DNA of 64,000 nt from Ectocarpus siliculosus (taxonomy: Eukaryota > Sar > Phaeophyceae > Ectocarpales > Ectocarpaceae): NCBI GenBank assembly GCA_000310025.1, contig FN648581.1, positions 48,090 through 112,089 on the forward strand, read 5' to 3'. Of the stretch, positions 1 to 11,255 are shown piece after piece. How positions within the stretch are numbered: the stretch's first letter is position 1; each line of letters opens with the position of its first letter. The position numbers and the translations under genes are program-made. The notes under the pieces were generated by a model, which was not told the origin of the DNA, did not search any database, and was given only the letters and a program-made list of their open reading frames with translations.

Positions 1-1380
1 TGAACCAGATCCAGGAACGTCATGAGATCAAGCTCAACCGGCATGGGGCATCGATTTGGGGGGGGCTAGTGCAATTCACCAAATTCCCGCACGGGAATTA
101 CATCCAGGGGACTCGCGTCGATCCCCTACCCCACCACGTCAAATCCCCCGCGATGGTCGCGGCGATGCTACGGCCTGGCCTGCAGTCTAGTATCAACTAC
201 AACGATCTTCACTGCTCCCTCGGCCATGCCAACTCCAAGACCGTGTACGAGACCGCTAAGCAGATAGGCATCAAGGTGACCGGCACTCCGGAGTACTGTG
301 ATGGATGTGCGGAGTCGAAGGCGATCCAGCGCTCGGTCCCCAAGGTCATCTCCCCTTCCCGCCGGACGACGCGGCCTCTTGAACGTGTCGCCATGGACCT
401 AGCCGGTCCTTTCGGCTCATCAAGCGGTGGTGCCAAGTACTTGATGCAGATCTTGGACCATCACACCAACTACGGGTGGACTTTCTTCATGCGGGAGAAG
501 AGCGGTGCAAACGTCGTGGGCGCGTTCCGTGCGTGGTACGCCTCCATCAAGGCTCTCTTGGCTACTCACGGGGAGCTGGGCTGTGTTTTGACCGACAACG
601 GTACCGAGTGGGTCAACGAGGAGTTTCTGGGACTGCTGGCGGAACTGAACGTTACGAGGGAGCTCACGGCGGAAAACGGGCCCAAGAGCAACGGTCGTGT
701 GGAGCGGTGAATCGCGCTAGTGATGGAGGGAGGCAAGGCTGGGTTTCTGGAATACCCCAAGCTATTCCCCGGAGTTCCGTACCCGACCAAGGCGCTGTCC
801 TTCCGGGCCATCTGGCCCGAGGCTTTCGCGTGGATGAACGATTCTTTGAACAACGCTGCTGACGTGAGCAAGGAAGACAAGAGATGCTCGGAGGTAAAGC
901 TGTACGGCAAGAGGAGGATCAGGGTGGCGCTGCCGTTCATGATGCCTGACTTCCGCCACCGTCACCGCCCGTCCAAGATGCACAGCAAGGGGGAGCGGTG
1001 CTTCTACCTGAACTTAGGCCACGATCATTCGTCGGCGACGCACAAAATTCTCACCCAGGCTGGGGTGCCCACGTACTCCGAACACTGTACCTTTGGCTTC
1101 AGCAGCAAGGGATTTCGGGGGGATGGACGTTCTTGGGGGTCGGTAGGGGGAACGGCCGGGGTCCCCACGGTGGCGGCAGGAGCGGCGGCATCGGCAGCGG
1201 GATGGGCGGGTGCCGGGGACGTTTACGCTTCCAGCCATGGAGGACGAGATCAAACGGTCCATTGCCGAGCATCCTTCGCCGATCGTTGCTGAGCCAGACT
1301 TGCCGACGGGGCCGGCGTACGACCAGGAGACGCCTGAGACATACGCGGCGGCGCACGCGGGGCCACACCACCACATCTAA
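1..1380 (+). pseudogene. Ty1/copia Pol, GAG-pre-integrase and integrase part (broken)
   Basis: The frame is open from the window edge, so the 5' part (gag, protease, 5' LTR) lies outside. A pre-integrase zinc finger (H-H-C-C, about 200-320) precedes an integrase core with Asp in MDLAGPF (396-398), Asp in LTDNGTEW (594-596) and Glu in GRVER (702-704). This enzyme inserts retrotransposon cDNA into the genome. An in-frame TGA at 708-710 falls just after the catalytic Glu. The same frame continues with typical post-integrase copia sequence (IALVMEGG, later RCFYLNLGHDH) to about 1110, where it shifts. A Glu/Pro-rich linker then runs in another frame from 1237 to a TAA at 1378-1380. The assignment is firm; this copy cannot make an intact Pol. 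Confidence 0.9.
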
Positions 1381-1485
1381 ACCCACGCCGAACACAAGGA
1401 GTTTTGCGGGCTGAACGCAGTGGGCACCTGTCAGGAGGTCGGGGCGGAATAGCAACGAGGAACGAACGTCATCTCCTCCAAGTGG

Positions 1486-2844
1486 GTGTGTTCATGGAAG
1501 GTACACGAGTTTGGGCAGCGTGTGCGTCCTAAAGCTAGGTTGGTGGCCCGTGGGTTTGCGCAGCGTGAGGGTGTTGACTTCTTTGAGACTTTCTCCCCTT
1601 GCCCTTCCATCACGAGCATTCGTTTGTTAGCCGCTATTGCCTGTGTGCTGGGTTGGGATAAGTGCCATTTCGATGCCGAGCAAGCCTTTGCCCAATCGGA
1701 ACTGGATGAGGTTGTGTACATTCGTCTACCCCCTGGGTGCGGCGCGCTTTCGGGTAAGGTCGTTCGGTTGAGACGGGAGTCTTTACGGTCTGAAGCAGGC
1801 GTCCCGCACATGGCATCACCACTCTATGCGTGACATGAAGCGTCTCGGTTTCGAGTCTTGTGCTGCCGATGCGTGTGTGATGCGTCTGATCGAGAGCGGT
1901 GTAGTCACCATGGTGGTTGTGATCCACGTAGACGACATCTTTTCTATCGGACGTAAGAGCAGGTGCGACCAGTTTGGTGTAGATCTCAACCGGTATGTGC
2001 CCATCTCCAACCTTGGGGAACTGCGCTGGTATGCGGGTTGCCGGTTTTCTCGTGACACGGCGTTGGGGACGGTGACTATTTCGCAGCAGGCTGTAGCGGA
2101 GAAGATCGTCGCCAAGTTCGGTGTGACGACGAACAAAGAGACACCCATGGTCGTTAGTTTGAAGCTTGAGCAGTATGACGCCGACGAGCCCGATGTTGAC
2201 GCACCTTTCCGGTCGCTGGTGAGACACTTGATGTGGCTGGCGAATCAGACTCGCCCAGATATTCTCAACGCGGTACGTGCCGTTGCGAGGTATTCGCACG
2301 CGCCGAAGCGATTGCACTGGCAAGCGGCTTTGCATGTCTTGATGTATGTTAGATCCACGAGCGAGTATAGTATTACTTTTCAGAGGGGCATGGTAGGAGG
2401 AGACCACATGGAACTTTTTGTCGATGTGGACTTCGCCAGCAAGGCAACCGGCCGGCGGTCTGTTTCTGTGATGTATCTGTGTAGGACGCAGAAGAGCGTC
2501 ACCCTGTCCTCGACGGAAGCGGAGTACGTGGCGATGTCGGAGGGGCTGAAGGAGGCTATTTTTCTGCGGTATCTCTGGAGTTTATCTTTCCGGACCGTGA
2601 TGTGGGGTGCACTCCGGTGTGGGAGGACAATGTAGGCGCTATTCACTTGGCAAGTAACCCGGCTACGACCCCTAACTCGAAGCACATCGACATTCGCCAC
2701 CATTTCATCCGTGAGCGTGTCGCGGGGGGCGAGTTCAAGGTAGTCCACGTACGTTCGGACCTACAACACGCGGATTTCCTGACCAAACCGCTCCCCAAGG
2801 AGGCTTTTTGCGCGCATCGCGACTTTGTGATGAATATTCGTTGA
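1486..2844 (+). pseudogene. Ty1/copia Pol, reverse transcriptase and RNase H part (broken)
   Basis: Continuation of the copia Pol above. The RVT_2 domain starts with KARLVARGFAQREGVDFFETF. The catalytic motif is HVDDI, with the two Asp codons at 1931-1936. RNase H is recognised by VTLSSTEAEYVAMSEG and the end by HADFLTKPLPKE. Two single-base indels break the frame. One extra G near 1774-1777 separates VVRLRR from SLYGLKQAS. One missing T in the run near 2581-2583 separates RYLWS from FPDRDVGCTPVWEDN. The terminal TGA is at 2842-2844. Together with the TGA at 708 these lesions mark a dead but fairly young element, because the domains align without large gaps. Confidence 0.92.
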
Positions 2845-3071
2845 TTTTGTTCTTTGTGTTTTCAGCCGGGGGGCGCTTTCGTACGTGATGTGTTTTATTT
2901 GTGAATATATACTGGCCGTTGATTTGCTGTTGTTATGTTTCTGCTCTCTGGTACGTACGATGGATGAGGTAGTTCTGCACAAGAATCATGGGGGGGGGGG
3001 GTATTGGTATTGTTTCATGATACTAGTCGCAGGTGTTTTATTTGTTTTGGACTTGGTTTCATGTTGCGGAT

Positions 3072-3712
3072 GAATGTTACAGCAGGGGGGCTGCTGGATT
3101 GTTGATTGGATGCTTTGGATTCGTTTGTTTCTTCCATGGTTGTTTTGGATTTGTTTGTTTGGTTCCTTCGTGTTTGGGATGGATGTTACAGCAGGGGGGC
3201 TGTTGGACTGGTAGATTTGTCAAGGTATTGGGTATTGGAGGAAAGATTTGGCATGTTCTCGTAAGTCATGGTTGAAGCCTTTGTGCTTCCGAAGATTAAT
3301 TTGAGCTGATCAATGAGTTGAAACATGAATGTTAATCTGAGGAATTTGTTCTGAGTTAAGTCAGGACGTTGGACACGTTTTCTCGGAGTTACCCGTCCCC
3401 TTTCTGACGTGATTCTGATGTAAATGTGTATCTTTGCTGGGTATTCTTCCAAGAGTGACTGTCTGTGTTTTGACTGCTTGAGAATTTGGTAAAGCATTTT
3501 TCTCAAGAGGGTGAATTGTTTGTTGACAGACCTTTTAGGGGATAGTAATTTGATATCACAAGACTTTGAAAGCTTTGTACGGCATTGTTATGTTGACAGA
3601 GTTGTTTGAAGTGGAATGGTGGATGATTTATCTGCCGTTTTACCTGGCAGTTCGTGAGGTAGATGTCGTAGATCGTATCTCGTACAGAGCAGGGGGGCTG
3701 TTTGGGGTGCTC
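3072..3712 (+). repeat. Three copies of a polypurine-tract-like motif
   Basis: The core AGCAGGGGGGCTG occurs at 3081-3093, 3190-3202 and 3689-3700. The first two are both preceded by ATGTTACAGC and followed by a TGSTGGA-like start, so they look like a local duplication of the copia 3' end (tract plus LTR start). The rest of 2845-4140 is T-rich, then C-rich, and holds no gene I can support. Confidence 0.5.
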
Positions 3713-4140
3713 AGCAGGATACTGATCTACGGGACCGCCGGGGGTTACGTGGATGATGTTTGTGTATGATGGACATGATACATGCGGGGCCCCTCGTGCC
3801 TCCGCCGTGCATGCCAATCTCTAATCAACCAAGGTCTTGAGCCAACCTTCTTTCTCTTTCGGCCTCTGACGGGCTACCGCACCCAAACACACTCCCTGCT
3901 CGAATACAAGTACAGTCGAGATCTGTGCTCGCGATCCCCTTCAACTGATCCAAACATCCATCCACCTGCGCCGCATGCTACTTCATCTGCTTATACCCTA
4001 AAAAAATCACTGGCTGTACTGCCAATCCACACATCAACATATACCAGGGGCGGGATTAGATAGGGCTCGCTGTGCTTTGCTGTCGTATGAAAATGTTTCA
4101 CACGAGCTGACGCCTCCACCCGAAATCCCAATCTCACACA

Positions 4141-4934
4141 GGCAAATCGCGCAACAGCCTCGGCGAGCTAAACGCCGTGGAGAAAAGGAAGTTCAAGCGA
4201 CAGCGGCTGGCCGGCTAAGACGCGACCCGCGCAGGTTTCACGTTGGAGTCGACCCTTTCCAGGCGCGAGAGGCGTTCGGTGGCCCGGGGCTGGAGCAAGA
4301 GGGAAGGAAAGCTTCGACGGGACTTCAACAAGCGGGGCTCCTATGTCGGCAACCGGATCTATGAGCTAACCTCGCAGATCGAGAGCAACGAGCAGCACAT
4401 TCGGCGTCTTGAGGATGCTATGGCAGAGCAAGACCTCGCGAGTCTTCTCGTCCCTCTCCCCCCCTCTCGAGGGCGATGCAGACGTGGACGCACGGGCGTG
4501 TACCGAGGGCGAGGACAACCAGTACAAGGAGGAGCAAACCGCTTGTGGTATCAAGGGCACTCGGCGTTGACGGTGCTGAAGGAGGAGCGGAAGCGCGACC
4601 TGCGGCAGCTGGAACTCACGCAGCAGGCGAAGAGCTTGTCGGATGAGTCGTACACGACGATCCCAGTGGTGAAGGCAGCAGAGGCCAAACGGTTTGAGCT
4701 GTTGAACGAGGCCTCACGTCTTCGACACGAGTCGCCGCTCTTGCGGATCGCGGCGAAAGTAAACTCCGCTGGCTCGCGGGTGTACGCTGCATCGACAATC
4801 CTGGGGTGGCTCAGGGACTTCCGGGGGCACGTAGACGGCCAGGGTATACAGCTGATCGAGAAAATGCGCGAAACTCAAAAGGCTCACCGCAACATACTGG
4901 TCATGGAGCCCGGTTTCCTTGGCAAGCAGTGACC
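4141..4934 (+). pseudogene. Coiled-coil hypothetical protein exon, interrupted by a stop
   Basis: A probable 3' splice site (TCTCACACAG, 4131-4140) opens a frame from 4141. It reads GKSRNSLGELNAVEKRKFKR, meets TAA at 4216-4218 (CAA to TAA would be one transition), and continues in the same frame to TGA at 4930-4932. The product is basic and helical: an Arg/Lys-rich start, then a long heptad-like stretch (RIYELTSQIESNEQHIRRLE), a Pro/Arg-rich loop, and a second helical region ending GWLRDFRGHVDGQGIQLIEK. I do not recognise a catalytic domain. Helical N-terminal regions of this kind sit upstream of transposase domains in some eukaryotic elements, which is only a guess here. Confidence 0.5.
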
Positions 4935-4989
4935 TCGGCCGGCCGGCCGGAAGGGGGGGGGGGGACATTGTACTGTAGAGAGGGACATA

Positions 4990-5330
4990 AAATATGTACT
5001 AGGGTTACGGATTGGCCCCCCGCCCCCCAATGGGGCTGGGGGCCAGCATCCAGGATGGATGGTGGTGAGTGTCCGGGAGGAAGGAAAGAAGAAGAAGAAT
5101 TTACTTACCACGGAGACTTATCAACAACAGGTACTCCACAAGTACGGACATATGAAGTTACTGGGTAGAGAGATCGGAACGGTTTTTCATGTGAAGAAGA
5201 ACAACAACAACAATGATGAAGGTCGACCCCTCCTGCATCGTTCGGTGTAAAATGATTAATGCGAAGTGTGGACTGCGTGAAGATCCAGCGGTCTTTTTCG
5301 GCAGCGGCAAAGAAATATGCTTATTATTCC
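4990..5330. repeat. Inverted-repeat arm, left outer part
   Basis: Bases 4995-5090 (a G/C-rich CCCCAATGGGG block followed by GGTGGTGAGTGTCCGGGAGG) and 5100-5300 (ending in an AAC microsatellite and GGTCGACCC) reappear reverse-complemented at 13535-13625 and 12725-13110. A weaker copy of the AAC part lies at 19105-19210 on the plus strand. No coding sequence is seen. Confidence 0.7.
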
Positions 5331-6411
5331 TTAACTCTTATGTGACTACACCCACGAATGAGTTCCGTTCCCAGCTCCGATCACTTCGGGTGCCGAAAGA
5401 TCGCCGTTGTGCCTCGGCTGAGAGCAAAAAAACTACATAGAGACCAGCAGGAAGACATAGGCAGCCCACCCCAAATGCACGCTTATCAGCAATGCGCACA
5501 GGACTCACATAGTACAACACTATTCACCCATGCCTCATCTCTGACGTGGGGCAGACATCCTTTCCAGATCCAATCTACTGACTATACCGGTACTACTGCC
5601 GTAGTCTGAGATTCAAACGCACAATACCACCGGAGAGGGTACGTACAGCACCCTGAACATGTGATCAACCCGGTGCCGCATCCGCGGGGGAGAGCAGAGG
5701 ATGCGCATACCGGACCCGATGCTAACGTACTGCCTCGCCGCGGTGCGTGTGGTTCTCAGTACTGGGAGTAAAGGGTGGTTCGTCTGTTGTGTGCAAAATT
5801 CCCCTCAAAGGCAAGGGTTTTCGGGACTACATCTCCAATCACAGCTCTCTATTTGTAGTACAGAATAGTAAAATTTGTCACGATTTTTTTGCATTTTGTG
5901 CGATAGTGGATGGTGGTCTCGATTCTCGGATGAGCGGGCCGTTTTTTTCGTCGATCTGGCGCTTCTGTGAGGCGGTTTCCCTTCAGCCTCTTCGCATCTA
6001 GCGCCGCTAGCATATACATGCGCTTGCCGTGTGCTCTGTCCAAGGATGAGGTGGAGAACAGGTGCCAACAGGTATTGCTTGCACCGGTTCATCCTCTGTG
6101 CGAACGGTTGCTGTCGGAGACAGGCATGCACACCTGCTCACAAACTCCTGCTGCTGCTGTATTAGTCTACATTTATTTCCGCATAACTGCCACTGCTGTT
6201 CAGCAGTAGTACTACTGTACTCCTGTTCGTCACTCTTACATGTACTGCGTCCCCATCCCTGTGTGCCCCACACATGGACCCACTGCTGCACCATCCTTGC
6301 CGCCGTGATTTATGGTTGTACACGCATGCTCGGAAGATCTTTGACCGCAGAGAGCCAGCTCTGGGGAAAAAAACGTAAGGATCCAAATTAACCCAGTCAC
6401 GTAAGGGTTAT
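5331..6411 (+). mobile_element. piggyBac-like non-autonomous element, copy 1
   Basis: About 1.07 kb (5335-6407) bounded by TTAA at 5331-5334 and TTAT at 6408-6411. The intact terminal sequence is CCCTTACGTGACT (inverted at the right end as AGTCACGTAAGGG). TTAA target sites and CCC termini are the hallmark of the piggyBac superfamily. Two further copies are at 38272-39325 and 59722-60767. The arm on the other side of the local inverted repeat lacks the insert, giving an empty site near 12700. There is no credible transposase ORF inside, so it would need transposase supplied in trans. Confidence 0.7.
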
Positions 6412-7195
6412 ATATGCAACCACTAAGTGGGATACTGTAGTAAATAGAACACCGCCTTCTCTGTTGTTGCAGGCAGGTTTGCTTCCACAACCCGGGAACC
6501 CAACGCACTCTTGTATTTCGGCCTACAAGACTCCAATCGACGCAAGCACCGGTAGGAGAGTGCGTGGGAGATGCCGTGACAGCACAACTCCACTCTCCTA
6601 CGACATCTATGTACAGTAGTAATGCTGTCGTTGCAGCACCATGTGGAACATCTCCGAGGGGTCCTCCTGCGCGGTAACGACAACATGGCGAGAGCTCTAC
6701 GTGTACCTGTCGTCGACACATGTGGCAGCCGCGCGACACACGAACGGATGTTTGCATCGCACTGTACTATGCTTCGTCGTGGCAGGAAGTATCCCATCCC
6801 GTTAGGTTGTTGCGGTGGTACTTGTAGCACGCGGACGTCGTTCGGCGTCTAGTCCATACTGCTGTATGTAGCAAAAACACAGCAGCAGTAATAATCGAGC
6901 TATGCATGAAATTTTTTGCTCTGTTTCACTTTTGCCTCCACAACCCGAGAATCCCACTGCTGTATCTCGACCTACAAGGCTCCAATCAACAAACCAGCAC
7001 TGGCAGAAGTGCGTGGAAGATGCTGTGACAGCACAACTACTGTAAGTCGACACTCGTACGACTTCCATGTACAGTCGGCGTCTGGTCCATACTGCTGTAG
7101 AAATTCAAAAATCGAGCCATCTTTTTTTCTATTTTTTCCATACTAATAACAAGAAATTTATCACGTCACGACGACCGTCCTGTAAGTATAGACTT
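6412..7195. repeat. Inverted-repeat arm, left inner part
   Basis: Reverse-complement match to 11925-12655 along about 730 bp, including the block from GGGATACT to CACCGCC and the block ending TATACTCACAGGATGG (reverse). Reading frames here open on both arms only because the arms are copies. Many CAGCAGTA-type short repeats occur. No gene is supported. Confidence 0.75.
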
Positions 7196-9349
7196 AACTA
7201 CAACTATGTCGGAGGCCTGAGACGCAAGAGCAACCATTGTTGCACTCTAAAAGCAAGACGTTTTTTTTCGGTGCATCAGCTCGCGGTCGACTTGAGACTT
7301 TCTTTTCGCCGGCTGTTGCCCGCTGCAGCGGGCCAGTCTCTGGATCGCATCGCCCCTGTCGCGAGCTCGAAACTCCAAAGGCGAGCAGAGTTACAGGACG
7401 GTGAATGCACGCAACCACTTTTTCAGTCATTGAGCTAGACGTTGCGTGCGGTGCGGTAAATCGGTTTTAATTGTTTTTAAATGGGGTTCAAACAATTTTT
7501 TGGGCCGTCTTCGCCGACGTGGGCGTACCACTCTCACGATCACAGCGCCCCTGTCGCGAGCTCTAGATTCCAAGGGCGAGTCGAGTTACAGCACCGTGAA
7601 GTACGGCTAAATATCGTGCATCCGGGCGCGTCTACGCAGGGGACATCAAGGGACTGTGATCTCTAAAGAATCACGCAGCTCATTGGATGAGATTTCGGAC
7701 AACGTCAACTCATAAATATTATATGTAGGTGTTCATAATTAATTATTATTTGTTTTTGGGTTTTTGGAAGACAAGTGGAGAGACTGATCACGTGGAGCTT
7801 GAATGCCACATTATTCCCCCAGGGAAAAAACACAAGGGCACAAACGGATTNNNNNNNNNNNNNNNNNNNNNNNNNNNNNNNNNNNNNNNNNNNNNNNNNN
7901 NNNNNNNNNNNNNNNNNNNNNNNNNNNNNNNNNNNNNNNNNNNNNNNNNNGACCAGTTGTTACCGTACTACGGCAATCTTGCATTTCTAAATATGACAAA
8001 AATGGCCCGGCTGTTTTTTTTTTTTATGACGGTCACGATTTTTGTTGTTCCGCTCGCCGCTCAACGAATCTATGCATATGTGGTGTCACAAGAATCACAG
8101 GCGAGAGAGACACAGAGCGATAGAGACTATCATACTGAGACCGACAAACACAGACGCAGACAGACACAGACGCCGACCGGGAATACAAGAAGCAGGGTGC
8201 AAAACCAGACCGTTCGGAGAGGCTGTGCATCAGCCCTTTGTGTGTGCTGGGTGGGGCTGATGAGCCTTTTCGCCTGTTCTTCAGGTCTTCTTGCCTGCAA
8301 GCAGGGAAACTTCAGGCAAATTAGATGGGTGTGCCATGCGTTCCCAACCATCGTATCAGAAAACCAGAGCCAAATTCAAGTCGGCGACACAAACGGCAAG
8401 ATAATAATTATGATTTCCGGGAAAGTGCAGACAATATCATGACACATACTTGAAGTACAAGCATACATGCAGTACCTAGCACAGACTTTTTTGGCCGCAT
8501 GGTCTCATCTGTAGATAGATATCGACAGACTGTCCGTACTATCTACTATAATGTGGTGTCGCCTTCTTCTCTAGCGTAAGCAACGCGAACTGGAGTATGT
8601 GCATCGTGTATTGTCACCGCGCGGATGGTTTAGTATTACGTATATGCCACACACCTCCAAGATGCACATATTCTACAGCTGTAAGCAGCAAGGAAGATTG
8701 GACAAATAAATGTAGATTGATTATTGTTGTTATTGTGGTACGCCACAACCTTAGACTTAGATGGCCTGTTTTGAGCTTGAACATGCACGTAAATCTCACG
8801 GCATCATCAATGGCTGCAAGTGCTGCAAGGTTGGGGGCATATGTCTTCTAGAATACTGTGAACACTGCTGTTGTTGTACTGCTGTTGTTGTACTGAAGGT
8901 GCTGCTGCTGTAGACTGCCCTATATCGTATATGTACAGTTAAACAAGAGAGAGATTAACTTTTCGTGATACCACACCTTTTTATGGAATAATTGCTGGAA
9001 TAGTATCCACGCGGTCGTGGCTTTGCGCTGGTGCGAAGTCTTCGGACGGCAAGAAGTTCAATCACGTCACCGTCGGCCCCGCCAGCCTTATCGGGGTAAA
9101 TCATGTGTACACCCGCTTACATCGGAACGTGATTGTGTAGTGAACAGTCGTGTGTGTGCGTAGTTACCTAGATATGGGTGCGCGGATGCATCCGACTGTT
9201 GCTGTAAATTAGTTTCCCATATGTCACAAAAGTACACCGTGTTCACCGGTCGACGTCATGAAAAAATTAACATTTTTTAGTATGGGGAAACCATGTGACA
9301 TTTATTCCTTATATTTTCCCCTGTCACCCATCCGATATCCACTGCAAAG
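7196..9349. other. Unannotated stretch with an assembly gap (7851-7950)
   Basis: Holds 100 N at 7851-7950, a CAGACA-rich tract near 8100-8190 and CTGTTGTTGTA repeats near 8860-8920. No coding exon, RNA gene or element end could be supported. The reading frame that spans the N run is not evidence for a gene. Confidence 0.7.
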
Positions 9350-9610
9350 GTGCACTGCGAGTGTTCCGACGCAGCGACTAACGAGAAAGACCTGGCTGAC
9401 GGCTGCACGGGCGAGATCGTCGAGGACGACCAGATCATCAAGGATTGAGACTGCCCGCCGCTGCACTACCCGTGCGCCCGCCGCCTGTGGGACCAGACCA
9501 TCAACGAGATCCTCAACAAGACCGACGAGCACCGCGACCTGGGAACTACTCACGACAAGGAGTCTTCCCAGCCCTCTGCCACCGTCCCGGCCGCCCTCGC
9601 CGACCTCTAA
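9350..9610 (+). pseudogene. Unknown terminal exon with one in-frame stop
   Basis: A candidate acceptor (CCACTGCAAAG, ending 9349) opens a frame starting VHCECSDAATNEKDLADGC. It is interrupted by TGA at 9446-9448 and continues in frame (DCPPLHYPCARRLWDQ, later NEILNKTDEHRDLG) to TAA at 9608-9610. Composition is Asp/Glu-rich with a Cys cluster near the start and no low-complexity bias, so it reads as protein. I do not recognise the family. It lies inside the inverted-repeat pair, upstream of the Helitron-like fragment on the same strand, and could be another exon of that element. Confidence 0.45.
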
Positions 9611-9828
9611 AGTAAGACGCGTGTTTCCATTTCAGAAAAAAGTAAACGTCTGAAGTTATTCAAGGCACATTGTTGCCACCTTCAACTGGTTTTGGCCAAC
9701 TATCAATTGAGTAAAGATATCACCCCATGTCTGACAATCATCGACGTCGGCCGACGCCAATTCATCGAGTAACTCGTTGAGCAGCAGCATCTCAAATAAA
9801 TATCGCCAAACACGATCACATGCTGCAG

Positions 9829-10664
9829 GTCACAATCCACACAAACGTTCTACACCCAGCCAGAGTAACACTCCCTCAAGGAACGTACAAACAATTCCAA
9901 CTGGACGACCACGGTCAGCTCGTCGAAATACCCAACGAAGATCGCTCACCAAACCACGAACGACACCTGACACTCGGAACACCACAAACCTGTCTGGATA
10001 ACGCGCAACACGAAGAACTAGCAAGATCTCGCAGAGGAAGACGTGCTGAACTACTAGCGGAACGTCGACGTCGTAATGCAAACAATAACACACCACACGA
10101 CTCAGACCCTGAACTCGATATGATACGTCAACATTTTAGCCAAATGAGGAATCGTGCACCAAGGTTATCGGCACCCAGTCTAGACAGCCTTCGCGGTGAT
10201 GCATGATACCAAATCCGCCTTGGAGTGCAAGATATTGACTCGCAATCATTCGACTTCCCCTCGGCACCTTTCGAGGTAAAACACACGGATTTGGATGATC
10301 GACATATGATCACATGTATGTTCTCACTGCAACATGCTCAACTTTCGAAAGAAGAAAAGGGATTAAATTGTTGTAACAAAGGCAAGTCGTGTATCCATCC
10401 TCTCAAATCTATCCCCCACCATCTTATGGCGCTGTTTGAAACTACGAAATTCATTTCTGCTCAAAGAAGGTACAACGGGCTTTTCGGATTTACTGCATTA
10501 GGCGCAGGCGGTATTCTATAAAAGGCATGGACTGAACCGCCAGCCCCTTCGATGCTCACCTTGCATGGACGTGCTTACCACCGCATATTTGACCTCCAAC
10601 AACATTAGGAGAACTATTCTGTGTCGAAGAAATCATCGCAGCTAAACGAATTTTTGATGCTCAG
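9829..10664 (+). pseudogene. Helitron-like helicase/Rep N-terminal region (fragment)
   Basis: After a candidate acceptor (CATGCTGCAG, 9819-9828) one frame runs to a donor-like CAG/GTAAAC at 10665. An Arg-rich segment (RRGRRAELLAERRRRNAN) is followed by a region resembling the N-terminus of Helitron helicases: a CC-x-x-GK motif (NCCNKGKSCIHPL), then RRYNGLFGFTALGAG, then LHGRAYHRIFDL, the usual order before the Rep domain. In-frame stops are TGA 10204-10206, TAA 10519-10521 and TAG 10606-10608. The Rep HUH motif and the helicase are not present. The assignment rests on recalled motif order and is moderate. Confidence 0.55.
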
Positions 10665-11085
10665 GTAAACATCCACTAAAATGCCTCCACATTACCTCCT
10701 CCCCAACAACCTCTTTCTTCTGCTCTAAATTTACGTTAGACAGTATCATCTAGGCATAATCACGTACATGCTCTTACACCCATCTCCCCAATAATTGCAT
10801 CCTGCCGCCAGCGCAGGCACCCTACCGCCTGCACCATCACCGACATCATCACGGCCATCACCGTCGCGCTTCAACATTAAGAAGTTCGAGACCTGCGCAC
10901 AAGGCTGCAGACGAAACCATACCTTCCGCAGTGGTAATCGGCAATAACCACCAGGGCCGTACGGGGCAACGATGACCCGAGGCGGGAGGCGTCAACTTTT
11001 TGACCGTCAACTAGCGTCCACTTTGTCTGGATGTTGCAGGTGTTCGACTCCTTTCACAATGTGAGGGATACCGCATATCGGCGTC
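10665..11085. other. Intron-like or intergenic sequence
   Basis: C-rich, then CATCACCG-rich DNA with no supported exon. A GACCGTCAACT repeat sits near 11005. Confidence 0.4.
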
Positions 11086-11255
11086 ATTAGAGGGGGCCAT
11101 TAGAGAAGGGCGCGGCATTAGACTGAAGAAGTTAGAATATGACCATTCGAGCGGGGCGACACTGAAGAAGTTTGAATAATAGCTCCAGAACATTAGAGGG
11201 GGACATTAGAGAAAGGCGCGACACTGAAGAAGTTTGAATATAAGAGCTAGGCGGC
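11086..11255 (+). repeat. Short tandem duplication
   Basis: The block CATTAGAGGGGG..CATTAGAGAA..GGCGCG..ACTGAAGAAGTT is present twice (about 11087-11140 and 11189-11240), with a further partial ACTGAAGAAGTTTGAATA between them. Bases 11256-11924 that follow contain no supported gene. Confidence 0.6.

Larger units (their letters stand above)
1..3210 (+). mobile_element. Ty1/copia LTR retrotransposon, 3' portion
   Basis: The domain order integrase, RT, RNase H defines the copia (Pseudoviridae-like) order rather than gypsy. The element enters from beyond position 1. Its 3' LTR was not closed: a purine-rich stretch GCAGGGGGGC at 3191-3200 followed by TGTTGG at 3201 is a plausible polypurine tract and LTR start. 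Without the 5' LTR in the window, the LTR length and target duplication cannot be read. Confidence 0.75.

Noticed and set aside
7729-8442. A 237-codon frame spanning the first gap.
   Set aside because: It depends on reading through 100 N; neither side has protein-like composition.
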